Shown: positions 40,714 through 50,012, counted from the first letter of the stretch. The stretch: DNA of 64,000 nt from Acerihabitans sp047324305 (GCF_047324305.1 NZ_CP178740.1:1984001-2048000), one strand, 5' to 3'. Translations and numbers: made by a program. The notes: a model not told the origin generated them from the letters alone.

Positions 40714-42087
40714 ATGCCTGAAACCAGGCTGGTAACGAGCGACGGTGCCATTTCCGGACACATAGGGCAATTTGCCGTGTTGCTGGTGCTCTGTGCCGGT
40801 ATGTTCATGGCGATACTGGATGTGAATGTGATGAATATTGCCATCGTCAGCATACAGTCGGAATTCCGGACGACGGTTGCGGGTATGACCTGGGCGGTGG
40901 ATGCCTACAATCTGGCGCTGACCGGCCTGATGCTGTCCGCCGGGGCGCTGGCCGATCGCCATGGCGCCCGTCGTATATGGATGCTGGGCCTGTTGTTGTT
41001 TACCGGCGCGTCATTGGGATGCGGTCTGAGCCATTCAATCGTTCAATTGATTGTGCTGCGGTTGGCCCAGGGTATGGGTGCGGCATTATTTATCCCCGCG
41101 TCGTTTGCGCTGATGCCGCTTATCTGGCCTATTAACGCGGCCAGGCAGCGCGCGATCGGCCTGTTTGGCGGCATCGTTTCCCTTGCTGCCGCGGCGGGAC
41201 CGGTACTGGGCGGTTTCCTGGTCGGCTTTTTCAGCTGGCGCAGCGTCTTCTTGATAAACATCCCCATCGGCCTGTGCGGACTGCTGGCGGCGTTTCGTTT
41301 GTTACCGGTGGTAACCGGCGGTCACGGGCGTGGCTTTGATCCGGCGGGACAGGGTCTTGGTATCGCAACGTGCGCTGGGATAAGTTATCTACTGATTGAG
41401 CTGCCTACGCGGGGATGGACCAATGGCTTAATCCAACTTAGCGCGGGTGTTGCGCTGGCGGGTGCGGCGGGTTTTATCCTGGCTGAACGGCGCGCCGTCT
41501 CGCCGCTGATCCCGCAGTCCCTGTTTATGCAGCGCACGTTTAACATCGCCAATCTTACCGGCATGATAATTAACGTGTGCTATTTTGGTGGCATCTACGC
41601 GCTCAGCCTGGTCCTGCAGCAACATTTGCGTTTTTCCCCTTTGCGCACGGGGATAGCGCTGCTGCCGCTGGCGGTTTTCCTGATGATCGGCAATATACTC
41701 TCTGGCAGGCTCATGGCGCGTTGGGGAATAAAAAAGCAGATGATTATCGGACTAGTGCTAAGCGCCTGCGGTTATTTTGGCATGGCATGTTTACAGGATC
41801 ATATTACCCCCCTGGTAATCGCCGCGATGGCGGTATTGGCCGGCGGCGCCGCTTTTGTGGTGCCGCCGATGACTGCCGCCGTGCTGCATAGCGCACCTTT
41901 ATCCATGGCGGCCACCGCCTCGGCGGTGCACACTACGCTACGCCAACTAGGCTCGCTAATGGGCGTTGCGCTGGCTGGGCTGGCCTTTACGCTTATCTCC
42001 TCGCCTCTGGCTACGCTGATGCTGGTGTCGATGCTTAGCCATCTTTTTCTGGCACTGGTGGTCTGGCGGGGCTTGCCGCTAAAATGA
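40714..42087 (+). CDS. DHA2-family MFS multidrug efflux pump
   Basis: The 457-residue protein has about 14 hydrophobic helices. It shows DHA2 hallmarks: the motif D1-like LDVNVMNIAIVSIQSEF in helix 1, motif A ALADRHGARRIW, and motif C-like GPVLGGFLVGFFSWRSVFLINIPIG. Such pumps expel cationic drugs, dyes or secondary metabolites in exchange for protons. The divergent LysR gene is its likely regulator. It is followed after 38 bases by a DUF2268-like gene, probably in the same transcript. Confidence 0.9.
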   Translation: MPETRLVTSDGAISGHIGQFAVLLVLCAGMFMAILDVNVMNIAIVSIQSEFRTTVAGMTWAVDAYNLALTGLMLSAGALADRHGARRIWMLGLLLFTGASLGCGLSHSIVQLIVLRLAQGMGAALFIPASFALMPLIWPINAARQRAIGLFGGIVSLAAAAGPVLGGFLVGFFSWRSVFLINIPIGLCGLLAAFRLLPVVTGGHGRGFDPAGQGLGIATCAGISYLLIELPTRGWTNGLIQLSAGVALAGAAGFILAERRAVSPLIPQSLFMQRTFNIANLTGMIINVCYFGGIYALSLVLQQHLRFSPLRTGIALLPLAVFLMIGNILSGRLMARWGIKKQMIIGLVLSACGYFGMACLQDHITPLVIAAMAVLAGGAAFVVPPMTAAVLHSAPLSMAATASAVHTTLRQLGSLMGVALAGLAFTLISSPLATLMLVSMLSHLFLALVVWRGLPLK

Positions 42088-42125
42088 TATGTTTGTGATG
42101 TCGCCTGGCATCGGAGGAATGGCGT

Positions 42126-42812
42126 ATGACGGATATTATCGGCGGCCTATGGCATCTGCACTGGCTTGCGGCGCGGGGCAGCCTGCAGGCTCACCAACAT
42201 GCATTTGTACGGGAATGCCAGCGCGCCTTCGACGTGTTATCCGGGCAAATGTCCCCGCCGCCGCTGGATATTCTTTTTCACCGTTCAACCACACAGGTCA
42301 TAGCGCAATTGGGTTTATGCGGACGGGCTTGGGAGCCGGCGCTGTTTTCTCTGTATGTCGATCCCGATAACCCCAACCTGGCCGTCAGCCTGGATAACGG
42401 CGCGTTTACACGTCAACTGCTGCACGAAATTCATCACTGTATGCGCATGGCCGGCCCCGGCTACGGTTATACGCTCGGTGAGGCGCTGGTCAGCGAGGGC
42501 CTGGCCGGGCAATTTGTCTCCTATCTGCTGGGCACGCCGCCGGAATTATGGGAAGCGGCATTGCCCGTGGCCTCCCTTGGCCGCTGGTTGCCGGACCAAA
42601 CACAATTGGAAGCGACCGGCTATAACCATGCGGAATGGTTTTTCGGTACCGGCCGTTATCCGCTTTGGCTTGGTTATACCCTGGGTTATGAGCTTGCCGG
42701 ACAATGGCTTGGCCGCACTGAACGACCGCCAATGGAGGCCAGGATCAACGCGCCGGCCAAAGATGTCTTGCGTGACGCCGGGTTTCCGTCGTGTGGACAA
42801 AGCGTTATTTAA
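42126..42812 (+). CDS. DUF2268-type putative zinc metalloprotease
   Basis: The 228-residue protein has an HExxH zinc motif at residues 100-104 (HEIHH) followed by GEALVSEGLAGQFVSYLLG, whose Glu about 27 residues later could be the third ligand, the pattern of DUF2268 gluzincin-like proteins. No signal peptide is seen, so it is probably cytosolic. Relatives are uncharacterised; some act as stress regulators. Its 3' end overlaps the end of the converging MFS gene by 4 bases. Co-expression with the efflux pump upstream is likely, but the functional link is unknown. Confidence 0.75.
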   Translation: MTDIIGGLWHLHWLAARGSLQAHQHAFVRECQRAFDVLSGQMSPPPLDILFHRSTTQVIAQLGLCGRAWEPALFSLYVDPDNPNLAVSLDNGAFTRQLLHEIHHCMRMAGPGYGYTLGEALVSEGLAGQFVSYLLGTPPELWEAALPVASLGRWLPDQTQLEATGYNHAEWFFGTGRYPLWLGYTLGYELAGQWLGRTERPPMEARINAPAKDVLRDAGFPSCGQSVI

Positions 42813-43966
42813 CGGGCCGGTATCTCGTTGTCAACGTACCTTTTCTGCGGGGTATAAAACGTCATCAGCACGGAGAGAACGGCAAACATCGTAAGGGCGA
42901 AGGCGGCTCCCGTTTCGGTATAGAGCATACCAAAGACCACCGACCCCGCGACCTGCCCCGCCGCCAGCATGAAAAACACCGCTCCTGCGCCTGAGGCCGG
43001 GGCGTCTTGCGCCGCTGAGGTCCCGCAGACCAGCAGTACGCCGGTCAGCGTGACATAGCCGGCGCCGCACAGCGCAACCGCCGGAAAGAACCACCATGAG
43101 AACCCGTGGCTGAACGCCAGCAGCAGAAGCGGCGCCGCCATAAACAGCTGTGAAATACGGTAAACCTGATTAAGACCGGCATACGTGGCCATGGGGCCGG
43201 TCATTGCGCCGAGTATGCCCGCGCCGCCGCTGACCAGCCAGAGCATACTCGCGGTATTTTCATCCACGCCGGAATGATGGCGCAGCACGTCCGGCCCAAA
43301 GCTCCACCAGGCCGCGCTGGCCATTCCGCTGGCGAAGGCGATGATGACCAGCCGCGCTACCGGACGCCGCAGAAGCGTTTCGCGCCGGTTTTTTTCCCCC
43401 AGACGGATATTGAGGCGACCGCCGGGCAGGCAACATATCACCGGCGCCAGGCTGGCCAGCGCCACGATGCCGAATACCGTGCAGGCTGCGCGCCATCCGC
43501 CCGGCAGATAGAGCAACACCGGCACGGACAGGATAATGCCCGCCCCGGAACCGGCGTTGATGACGGTATTCACCAGCGGCTGTTGTGTGACGGAAATAAC
43601 CCGGCTGACCGCGGCGGCAAGGGATGGCGAGGCCAGGCCTGAACCCAGGCCGGCAATAAAAAGCCCGGCCGCGAGCATAACAGGAGAAAAAGCGAGGGCA
43701 AGCAGCATCAGGCCGGCGGCGGCGCAACAGGCCGCCGCCGCCGCCGGCAAGCGCGGGCCAAAACGTTCGGCCAGTACCGATGCGCATAGGGTGGACAGAC
43801 AATAAGCCGCAAAGCTGCAGGCGGAAATGACGCCGGCCACCCGGGGGCTGAAGGGAATATCGTTCATGATGGCGGGCAGCATCAGTCCCCATGAGAACCT
43901 GGCCATGCCGTAGGTGACGGCGATCAGCGAGAAACCGGTGATTCCGAGCGCCACGGACGCTTTCAT
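42809..43966 (-). CDS. YbfB/YjiJ-family MFS transporter
   Basis: The 385-residue protein starts MKASVALGITGFSLIAVTYGMARFSWGLMLPAIMNDI, the N-terminal helix pattern of the YbfB/YjiJ group, with about 12 helices in all. Members are predicted exporters with unknown substrates. Its start overlaps the end of the TetR gene by ATGA, so the two form a self-regulated unit: repressor first, transporter second. Confidence 0.85.
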   Translation of the reverse strand: MKASVALGITGFSLIAVTYGMARFSWGLMLPAIMNDIPFSPRVAGVISACSFAAYCLSTLCASVLAERFGPRLPAAAAACCAAAGLMLLALAFSPVMLAAGLFIAGLGSGLASPSLAAAVSRVISVTQQPLVNTVINAGSGAGIILSVPVLLYLPGGWRAACTVFGIVALASLAPVICCLPGGRLNIRLGEKNRRETLLRRPVARLVIIAFASGMASAAWWSFGPDVLRHHSGVDENTASMLWLVSGGAGILGAMTGPMATYAGLNQVYRISQLFMAAPLLLLAFSHGFSWWFFPAVALCGAGYVTLTGVLLVCGTSAAQDAPASGAGAVFFMLAAGQVAGSVVFGMLYTETGAAFALTMFAVLSVLMTFYTPQKRYVDNEIPAR

Positions 43967-44502
43967 CGCCGTTCCCCGCCGGCGATAAGCAGCGCGGCGG
44001 CTTCCCCCGCGCGGGTCGCGGCTTCGGGACCGATAATCAGCGCCGACGTGATGGCGCCTTCAAACAGCATCCATATGGCGTCGGAAAGGGCGGCGCCGGC
44101 CGCGCAGGGCGAATTCCCGCTACAGGCCGCGATGTAATCCCGCATCGCATAGCGATAGTCAAGAGCCTGCGCCGCCAGCCTGATATCCTGCTGCGCATAT
44201 TCGCCCCAGGCCTTCAGGAAGAAGCATCCCGATGTGCCGTAGTCCCGCATCCACTGCCCGAGCACCGCGAAAAGCCTGCTGACCGCCTCCGGATGCCGCG
44301 CAGGATACAGCGCCGAAAAAAACCGGTTTTTACGATCGTGCATCACCGCCGCCGTCAATGCCTCGCGTGAAGGAAAATAACGATACAGGGTGCGCGTTGA
44401 TACGCCCGCCTCGCTGCAGATCCGGTCCGTACTGGTGGCGTGGAAACCGTTGGTATAAAACAGCCGCTCCGCGGCCTGGATGATGTCTTGTTTTTTGTGC
44501 AT
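43963..44502 (-). CDS. TetR-family transcriptional repressor
   Basis: The 179-residue protein has the TetR DNA-binding domain (HKKQDIIQAAERLFYTNGFHATSTDRICSEAGVSTRTLYRYFPSREALTAAVM) and a C-terminal ligand domain, similar in layout to the AcrR/NemR-like single-domain group. It lies directly upstream of, and coupled to, the MFS gene. A 26-bp inverted repeat sits 7 bases upstream of its start, so autorepression by ligand release is expected. Confidence 0.9.
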   Translation of the reverse strand: MHKKQDIIQAAERLFYTNGFHATSTDRICSEAGVSTRTLYRYFPSREALTAAVMHDRKNRFFSALYPARHPEAVSRLFAVLGQWMRDYGTSGCFFLKAWGEYAQQDIRLAAQALDYRYAMRDYIAACSGNSPCAAGAALSDAIWMLFEGAITSALIIGPEAATRAGEAAALLIAGGERR

Positions 44503-44508
44503 AACCGC

Positions 44509-44534
44509 AAAAGTAAACCGATCGTTTTACTTTT
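44509..44534. promoter_or_regulatory. TetR operator (26-bp inverted repeat)
   Basis: AAAAGTAAAC and TTTTACTTTT flank the self-complementary centre CGATCG, giving a near-perfect 26-bp palindrome with one mismatched pair. It lies immediately upstream of the TetR start, where a repressor would block transcription of the TetR-MFS pair. This is the clearest operator in the window. Confidence 0.75.
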
Positions 44535-44593
44535 GCAATGATTACCGCAAACATTTACCGCGTTGGGCGATAAGCGGGTGTTTTCGGGATTGA

Positions 44594-45697
44594 CTATAAC
44601 CCTCCGGGCTTGCCAATCGTCTCCGCCATCGCCTCCACACGCCTGATGGCCGCGTACAGATCCGCCGCCGTAACCTTCCCCGGCATATTTGCCATATCCG
44701 GCGCGTGTACCGACGCCCGCACAATGCTGTCCAGCTCTTCAGCGGTCAATTCCGCTATCTCGTTTAACCGCAGCGGCACCGCGCAGGCTTGCGCCAGCGT
44801 GATGGCCGCGCGCAGTTCGTCGTCGCAACGGTTTTCCAACGCCAGCAGGCAAAGATTGCCGAACCCCACCAGCAGGCCGTGGCCGAAATCACGGGTTTTA
44901 TGGCAGACGGTAAAGCCTTCGTAAATGGCGTGGGCGGCGGCGGCATGGGCACCGTTGCTCATCAGCGACGTCAGGCCCGCGAACATAAAAATGGCGTCCA
45001 GCACCTGATCCAGCTCCGTATTGGCCCGGCCGTCACGCACCGCCTGGCAAGCCGCCGGCCCGTAGGCGGCAATCAGGTCGTAACAAATTAAACTATTGGC
45101 CTGGGACGAGCGCTGGATCCCTATCAACCGGGTCTGTTGCGCGCTGATGGCGCGGAATTCGTACCATTTCGCCAGCGTATCGCCAAGGCCGGCCGCCAGC
45201 CAGCGCATCGGCGCGCGTGCCAGCAAATCACTGTCGATAATCACCGCTGCCGGCGCCTGCGGCAGCGGATAAAGATCCTGGAACCGGCCGTCATCAAAAT
45301 AACGTATCGACAGCGGTGTAACCGCCGCGCAGGTGGCGGCGATAGTGGGGACGGCGACCACCGGCACGGCGGCGGCCACGCCCACCGCTTTACAGGTATC
45401 CAGCGCCTTGCCGCCGCCGGCGCCGATGATCAAATCGATACCCAGCTCAGTCACCCTTTGCGTTAACCGGTGGATGTGCGTTGCGCTGCATTCGCCGCCG
45501 AACCATGCGCTGTCGACCAGCGTCACCGGGCCGGCGGCCAGCTGTGTTTTAACGGCCGCGTCCACCGCCGCCAGCGCCTGGTGGCCACCTATGAGCAGCG
45601 CGCGCCGCCCGAGTTTGCCGCACACCTCACCCAGCCGGGACAGGGTGCCGGGACCGCGCAGGATCTGCGCCGGGAAAATAATGGATTGTGCCTGCAT
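44594..45697 (-). CDS. Iron-type/glycerol-dehydrogenase-family oxidoreductase
   Basis: The 367-residue enzyme belongs to the metal-dependent alcohol dehydrogenase family near glycerol dehydrogenase and E. coli YbdH/HcxA (a 2-oxo acid or hydroxycarboxylate dehydrogenase). Visible are the NAD loop IIGAGGGKALDTCKAVG, the shared stretch VPTIAATCAAVTPLS, and metal ligands Asp in GLGDTLAKWYE and His in AAAHAIYEG and DFGHGLLVG. ATG 45697 follows GGAGATAGGA; frames further upstream lack support. It is the last gene of the operon that begins with the ArgH-like lyase, so it may reduce or oxidise an end product such as an oxo acid. Confidence 0.88.
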   Translation of the reverse strand: MQAQSIIFPAQILRGPGTLSRLGEVCGKLGRRALLIGGHQALAAVDAAVKTQLAAGPVTLVDSAWFGGECSATHIHRLTQRVTELGIDLIIGAGGGKALDTCKAVGVAAAVPVVAVPTIAATCAAVTPLSIRYFDDGRFQDLYPLPQAPAAVIIDSDLLARAPMRWLAAGLGDTLAKWYEFRAISAQQTRLIGIQRSSQANSLICYDLIAAYGPAACQAVRDGRANTELDQVLDAIFMFAGLTSLMSNGAHAAAAHAIYEGFTVCHKTRDFGHGLLVGFGNLCLLALENRCDDELRAAITLAQACAVPLRLNEIAELTAEELDSIVRASVHAPDMANMPGKVTAADLYAAIRRVEAMAETIGKPGGL

Positions 45698-45871
45698 ATG
45701 TCCTATCTCCGATGACATGTTGTTCTCAATAAAGGCTAATAAGTTAACCGGCATGTCATGCATAAGCCGGATCGTCCGGCTGCTTGCGCCTGCGGCCGGC
45801 CCTGTGCGCGTCCGGGGTGATGCGCGTGATCCTGATATTCCCACGCTCTGCCCGGGGGTTCTTGGCGGCGC

Positions 45872-47284
45872 TCAGATAAAATCATGACTGGGGATCAGCA
45901 GTCTGGCCAGCGCGCCGATATCCGTTTCATGCTCCAGATCCATTCCCCTGGCCCACAACGTCTGCGCCTGGGTGGCCGGCAACGCATGAGCCGCCAGGGA
46001 TAAAAATTTATCCCGCAGCTGCCGGTCGCTGACGGGATTGGCCGGATTGCCGAGCGCGATGTCCACCCGCAGCGTCAGGCGATCGCCCTCGCGGGTATGC
46101 AGGGTAATTTCCGGTTCGCCGTCCGCGCTTAGCGCCGGATCCACCCGTAATTCAATGCGGGCCATCATGGCCAGCAGCCGGGGGTCCCGACGCTGCTGTT
46201 CCCCATAGGCGTCCAGGCCCGCGTGACCCAATACCAGCCGCGCCGCCACCGCATAGGGCAGGCTCATCTGCGCGGCCGCCAGCGTCTGCAGATGCATATT
46301 GCCGCACATATCGTTAAGAAACGGGCAGAGACGGACCTCGATTTTTTCAATTTCCTGATAGCCGGCATTAAGCCTGCCGAGCAACAGACCGGCGGCGTCA
46401 ATCGCCGCATGGGTGCCGCGACAGGAGGCATAGGGTTTTATCGAGCAGCGCTCCAGCTTCCATATCCGCGCCAGCTCATGTGTTAGCGCCCCGGGAGCGG
46501 CGCTGGCGGCAGCGAAGGTGGACAGGAAACCGCCCCAGCGATCGTCAAACAGCGCCCCGGGACCGGTGATACCCCGGCGCGCGCTGAGCGCCGCCAGTAC
46601 GCCGCCCTCGGCGGCGCGGCCGGCATGCAGTTTTTTACTTTGCGAGCCGTCGTGAATAAATCCCCACAGTCCGCCGCTGAAGCTGCCGGCAATACCCAGC
46701 GCGGAGCTGGCCTGCGCGGCGTCCAGCCGCAGCAGGCTGGCCGCCGCCGCCGCCGCGCCGAACACGCCGCAGGTGGCGGTGGAATGCCATCCGGCGCCGT
46801 TATGGGCGGCATAACCGCCGCAGGCTTCCAGTACCCGGCGGGCAATGTCATAGCCTATGACGGTCGCCAGAATCAAGGCCTTGCCGCTGACCGGCTGCGG
46901 GCACAGCGGCAACACCGCCAGCAGGGCGGGGATCACCACCGCGCCGGAATGGTCGCAGCCGCCGGTATCGTCAAGCTCCAGCGCATGGGCGGCCACGCCA
47001 TTGAGCAACGCCGCGTTGCGGGCCGAGGTTGCCAGTGAGGTGCCCCAGACTACCGCCTGCGGCGCGGCGCCTTCCTCCGCCAGCAGCCGGGTCATCTCCT
47101 GCGCCACCTGGCTGCCCGCGCCCGCCAGGCCCGCCCCCAGGGTATCAAGAATATGCCGTTTACAGCGCGCCACCAGCGCCGGCGGCAGCCGATCGAAGGA
47201 GGTATTAGCGATAAAATCCACCAGCGCCTGCTGGGGATTGGCCGCGACGGGCGCGCCGGTGTTCTGCAGTGGTGCGTCAGTCAT
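45872..47284 (-). CDS. MmgE/PrpD-family protein
   Basis: The 470-residue protein has the PrpD fold signature from start to end: RCKRHILDTLGAGLAGAG, HALELDDTGGCDHSGAVVIPALLA, GWHSTATCGVFGAAAAAASLL and KPYASCRGTHAAIDA. Family members include 2-methylcitrate dehydratase, aconitate decarboxylase and iminodisuccinate epimerase. The absence of prpBC neighbours argues against methylcitrate. ATG 47284 lies 7 bases after GAGG and overlaps the end of the upstream deacetylase gene by 8 bases. Pairing with an ArgH-like lyase in one operon recalls iminodisuccinate degradation (family knowledge; not proven here). Confidence 0.88.
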   Translation of the reverse strand: MTDAPLQNTGAPVAANPQQALVDFIANTSFDRLPPALVARCKRHILDTLGAGLAGAGSQVAQEMTRLLAEEGAAPQAVVWGTSLATSARNAALLNGVAAHALELDDTGGCDHSGAVVIPALLAVLPLCPQPVSGKALILATVIGYDIARRVLEACGGYAAHNGAGWHSTATCGVFGAAAAAASLLRLDAAQASSALGIAGSFSGGLWGFIHDGSQSKKLHAGRAAEGGVLAALSARRGITGPGALFDDRWGGFLSTFAAASAAPGALTHELARIWKLERCSIKPYASCRGTHAAIDAAGLLLGRLNAGYQEIEKIEVRLCPFLNDMCGNMHLQTLAAAQMSLPYAVAARLVLGHAGLDAYGEQQRRDPRLLAMMARIELRVDPALSADGEPEITLHTREGDRLTLRVDIALGNPANPVSDRQLRDKFLSLAAHALPATQAQTLWARGMDLEHETDIGALARLLIPSHDFI

Positions 47285-48251
47285 GGGGCATCCTCTTCGG
47301 TAACTCCCCTGTGGGGAAGGGGCCGGCAGGGTTTTCCCGCCCGCGATGGCGCCGCCAGACTTCGGCCGGATGCGCGGGATCGTTATCCGGCTGGCTGCGC
47401 CGCCACCAGTCGGCAATGTCGCCGGCGGTGGCGACCCAGACGTCGGGATGCGCGGCAATATAATCCAGCAGTTCGCCCAGTACGCCGATGCGGCCGGCGG
47501 TGCCGATCACCTCGGGATGCAAACGCAGGACATAGCACAGGCCGAAGCGGTAAAATCCGTCGAAATCCATCTTCATATTGCCCAGGGTCTGGCTATAGGA
47601 CGCGATGCGCGACTGCGCCGGCGGCACCGCCGGGCTGAGGTTAAAGGCAAAATAGGGTTCGTCTTCCAGCTCATAGTGCAGCGGCAGTTCCACCAGCCGG
47701 GGCGCGGGTACCGCATCCGCAGGCGAGTGTAAGGGAATAAAAAAAGGCAGATCGTCGCCGCGCCAGCCCGAGGTCCAGCATAGGCCTTCAGCCACCAGGG
47801 CATCGGGCAGGCCGTCGGCCCAATTGCCCGCCGGCAGGCGAAAACCCCGCGGCGCGGCGCCGGTTATATTGGCGATGGCGGCATTACCGCGGCGCACGCT
47901 TTTTATCTGCTCCGCCAGCGTCAGGGCGTCAAACGATTCAAACCGATAGCCGCGGCCGGCAAGCTCATGGCCGCCCTGCCGGATTTGCCTTATCCGGTCG
48001 GGATGTTCTTCCGCCACCACGCCCGGCACGCACCAACTGGCGGGGACGTTTTTTGCCGCCAGCAGCGCCAGTAACCGATCGATGCCGCGCAGGGTGCCGT
48101 AGCGCCATACCGACAGCGTTTTTTCCCGGCCGGCCACCGCCGGCACCTGGCTCAGGATGCCGTGGATATCATTAAAATCAACCGTCACCGCCACGGCGCA
48201 GCGTTTGCCGCCGGGCCAGCGGCCCGGGGATAAACCCGCGTCATTATTCAT
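47277..48251 (-). CDS. Polysaccharide-deacetylase-fold hydrolase, PuuE-like (copy 1)
   Basis: The 324-residue protein of the NodB/CE4 fold has the first motif as TVDFND (only one clear Asp pair, weaker than TFDDG), then QGGHELAGRGYRFESFDALTLAEQ and GFRLPAGNW. The pattern is that of the PuuE allantoinase/HpPgdA subgroup, which lacks some canonical metal residues. GRGYRFES here replaces the HGYRHES of its neighbour, so a metal-binding His pair is changed and activity may differ or be lost. ATG 48251 is 7 bases after AGGAG and overlaps the end of the upstream paralogue. Confidence 0.85.
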   Translation of the reverse strand: MNNDAGLSPGRWPGGKRCAVAVTVDFNDIHGILSQVPAVAGREKTLSVWRYGTLRGIDRLLALLAAKNVPASWCVPGVVAEEHPDRIRQIRQGGHELAGRGYRFESFDALTLAEQIKSVRRGNAAIANITGAAPRGFRLPAGNWADGLPDALVAEGLCWTSGWRGDDLPFFIPLHSPADAVPAPRLVELPLHYELEDEPYFAFNLSPAVPPAQSRIASYSQTLGNMKMDFDGFYRFGLCYVLRLHPEVIGTAGRIGVLGELLDYIAAHPDVWVATAGDIADWWRRSQPDNDPAHPAEVWRRHRGRENPAGPFPTGELPKRMPHD

Positions 48252-49089
48252 TGCCATGCTCCTGTAGCCACCAGCGCGCCACATCGCGGCAGCGGGCGAA
48301 CCACACGTCGTCGCGCCGGCGCAAATGGTCAAAAAACCGGTCGAGCAGCATAATGCGGCCCGGTTTACCGGAAATCTTCGGATGGAATAATGTGGTCAGG
48401 CTCAGGCCTTCGTCCATCGCGCCGTCAAATTCGCGGCACCAGTTATCCAGCGTCAGCGCATAACCGGCGGTGCGATCCAGGCCCGAGGGAAAGTTCGGCT
48501 CGCGGGTATAGGCCAGGGAGGCATAATCGTCCATCTCCCAGCGTCCGGGGATTTCCACCAGCGGCCGCGGCTGTCCCGGCACCCGTATCAGATAAGGCCG
48601 GTCATCACCGCGCATGCTGCTGGAATAGGTTACGCCCGCGTTGAGCAGCATCGCCGGGGTTTCCTGGTGCCAGTCGCCGGACGGCGTACGAAAGCCCTCG
48701 GCGCGAACGCCCAATACCTGCTGGAAAATATCCCGGGATGTGTCCATCACCCAACGCTGCTGTTCAGGACTCAGGGCATAGAACGACTCATGCCGGTAGC
48801 CGTGGTAGGCCACCTCGTGACCCTGCTCCACAATGGCCCGGCACTGTGCCGGCCAGTTCTCCACGACCCAGGCCGGCACAAAAAACGTGGCGGGCAGCTG
48901 GTGCGCCTTGAGCAGATCGAGGATGCGCCCCAGCGCGCGGAAAGGACCGTAGCCGCCGAAGGTAAAATAATCCGCTTTGCGCCAAATGCTGCCGTTCAGC
49001 ATGGCATCGCCGGTAGGGCCGTCGACATCGAACGCCAGCGCCATACAGCCCGTTTTACCCCCGGGCCAGCGGGTGGAAGTAGAAGACAT
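48244..49089 (-). CDS. Polysaccharide-deacetylase-fold hydrolase, PuuE-like (copy 2)
   Basis: The 281-residue member of the CE4/PuuE group has ALAFDVDGPTGD (motif 1), EQGHEVAYHGYRHESFYALSPEQQ (motif 2 with the metal His residues retained) and EGFRTPSGDW (motif 3). Length and motif spelling match the cytosolic PuuE/HpPgdA-type enzymes that open cyclic amides or remove acyl groups from non-polysaccharide substrates. It has no signal peptide. In this operon, hydrolysis of an imported amide or imide is the natural inference. It comes first of two tandem, overlapping copies. Confidence 0.87.
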   Translation of the reverse strand: MSSTSTRWPGGKTGCMALAFDVDGPTGDAMLNGSIWRKADYFTFGGYGPFRALGRILDLLKAHQLPATFFVPAWVVENWPAQCRAIVEQGHEVAYHGYRHESFYALSPEQQRWVMDTSRDIFQQVLGVRAEGFRTPSGDWHQETPAMLLNAGVTYSSSMRGDDRPYLIRVPGQPRPLVEIPGRWEMDDYASLAYTREPNFPSGLDRTAGYALTLDNWCREFDGAMDEGLSLTTLFHPKISGKPGRIMLLDRFFDHLRRRDDVWFARCRDVARWWLQEHGNE

Positions 49090-49157
49090 GATTACGCGCT
49101 TTCTCCGCTAACAGGCCGCGCGGCCGCAAACCGTCCACGCGGTAAAACCACGACCGG

Positions 49158-49985
49158 TTATTTGCCGCCGTTGATGGTGACCTCGGTTACCGCGCCGTCC
49201 TGCATGCCCCATTTCGTCAGTATTTTCATGTAGGTGCCGTCGGCAATCATCGCGGTCAGGGCCGATTTCACGCCGTCGATAAGGGCGCTGTCGTCCTTGG
49301 CGATGCCCATGCCGGTGACCTGGTAGGCAAACGCCTTGCCCAGCGGTTTATAGGTATTTTTCTCCAGGTTCATGATATACGGCAGGGTTTCGCTGCCCTG
49401 CACCACGCCGTCGATGCGGCCCTGGCGCAGCTGGGTACGGGCATCGGCAGTGCCTTCCGCGCCCACCACCACGATGGCCGGTTTACCGGCGGCCTCGCAG
49501 TTGGCCTGGCTCCAGGCGGCAATTTCCGCCGGGAAGGTGGTGCGCCGGCTGGTGCCGACCTTCTTGCCGCACAGATCCAGCATCTGGTTTATTTCACTGT
49601 GGGCGACGGTGGTGTAGAACTGCGGCCCGCTGTGGTAATAATCCACGAAGGTCGCTATGGGCTGGCGGGCTTTGGTATCGGTCATGCCGGAGAGGATCAT
49701 ATCGATGCGCTTGGTCGCCACCGCATTGACCATTTGTTCAAAGCCGATTTCCTGCCAGTTGATTTTGCGGTTCAGGCGTTTACCGATCTCCATGCCCAGA
49801 TCGTAATCCATGCCGGTCAGCTCGCCGGTGGCGGGATCCTTGAATTCCAGCGGCGGATAGTTAGGCATCATGGCCACTTTGATTTCATCTTTTTGCGTCA
49901 GTTCCGCGGCACCGGCAGTCGTGATGCCGGCCGCCGTATTGAGCAACACGCCGGCGGTTAACAAGGACAACAGCGTTTTTTTCAT
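49158..49985 (-). CDS. Polar amino-acid-type solute-binding protein of the ArgH-like operon
   Basis: The 275-residue protein has a Sec signal (MKKTLLSLLTAGVLLNTAAG, cleavage near AGAAEL). The mature start IKVAMMPNYPPLEFKDPATGELTGMDYDLGMEIGKRL is SBP family 3. The binding segment FEQMVNAVATKRIDMILSGMTDTKARQ is similar to arginine/glutamine-type binders but not diagnostic. It is the periplasmic part of the importer with the ATPase and permease genes just upstream, and probably recognises the operon's substrate. Confidence 0.9.
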   Translation of the reverse strand: MKKTLLSLLTAGVLLNTAAGITTAGAAELTQKDEIKVAMMPNYPPLEFKDPATGELTGMDYDLGMEIGKRLNRKINWQEIGFEQMVNAVATKRIDMILSGMTDTKARQPIATFVDYYHSGPQFYTTVAHSEINQMLDLCGKKVGTSRRTTFPAEIAAWSQANCEAAGKPAIVVVGAEGTADARTQLRQGRIDGVVQGSETLPYIMNLEKNTYKPLGKAFAYQVTGMGIAKDDSALIDGVKSALTAMIADGTYMKILTKWGMQDGAVTEVTINGGK

Positions 49986-50012
49986 GATCAGGTTCTCATT
50001 ATGTAATGATGT

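Noticed and set aside
45872..47284. 2-methylcitrate dehydratase PrpD
   Set aside because: No prpB, prpC or prpE neighbour and a different operon context; only the family level is supported.
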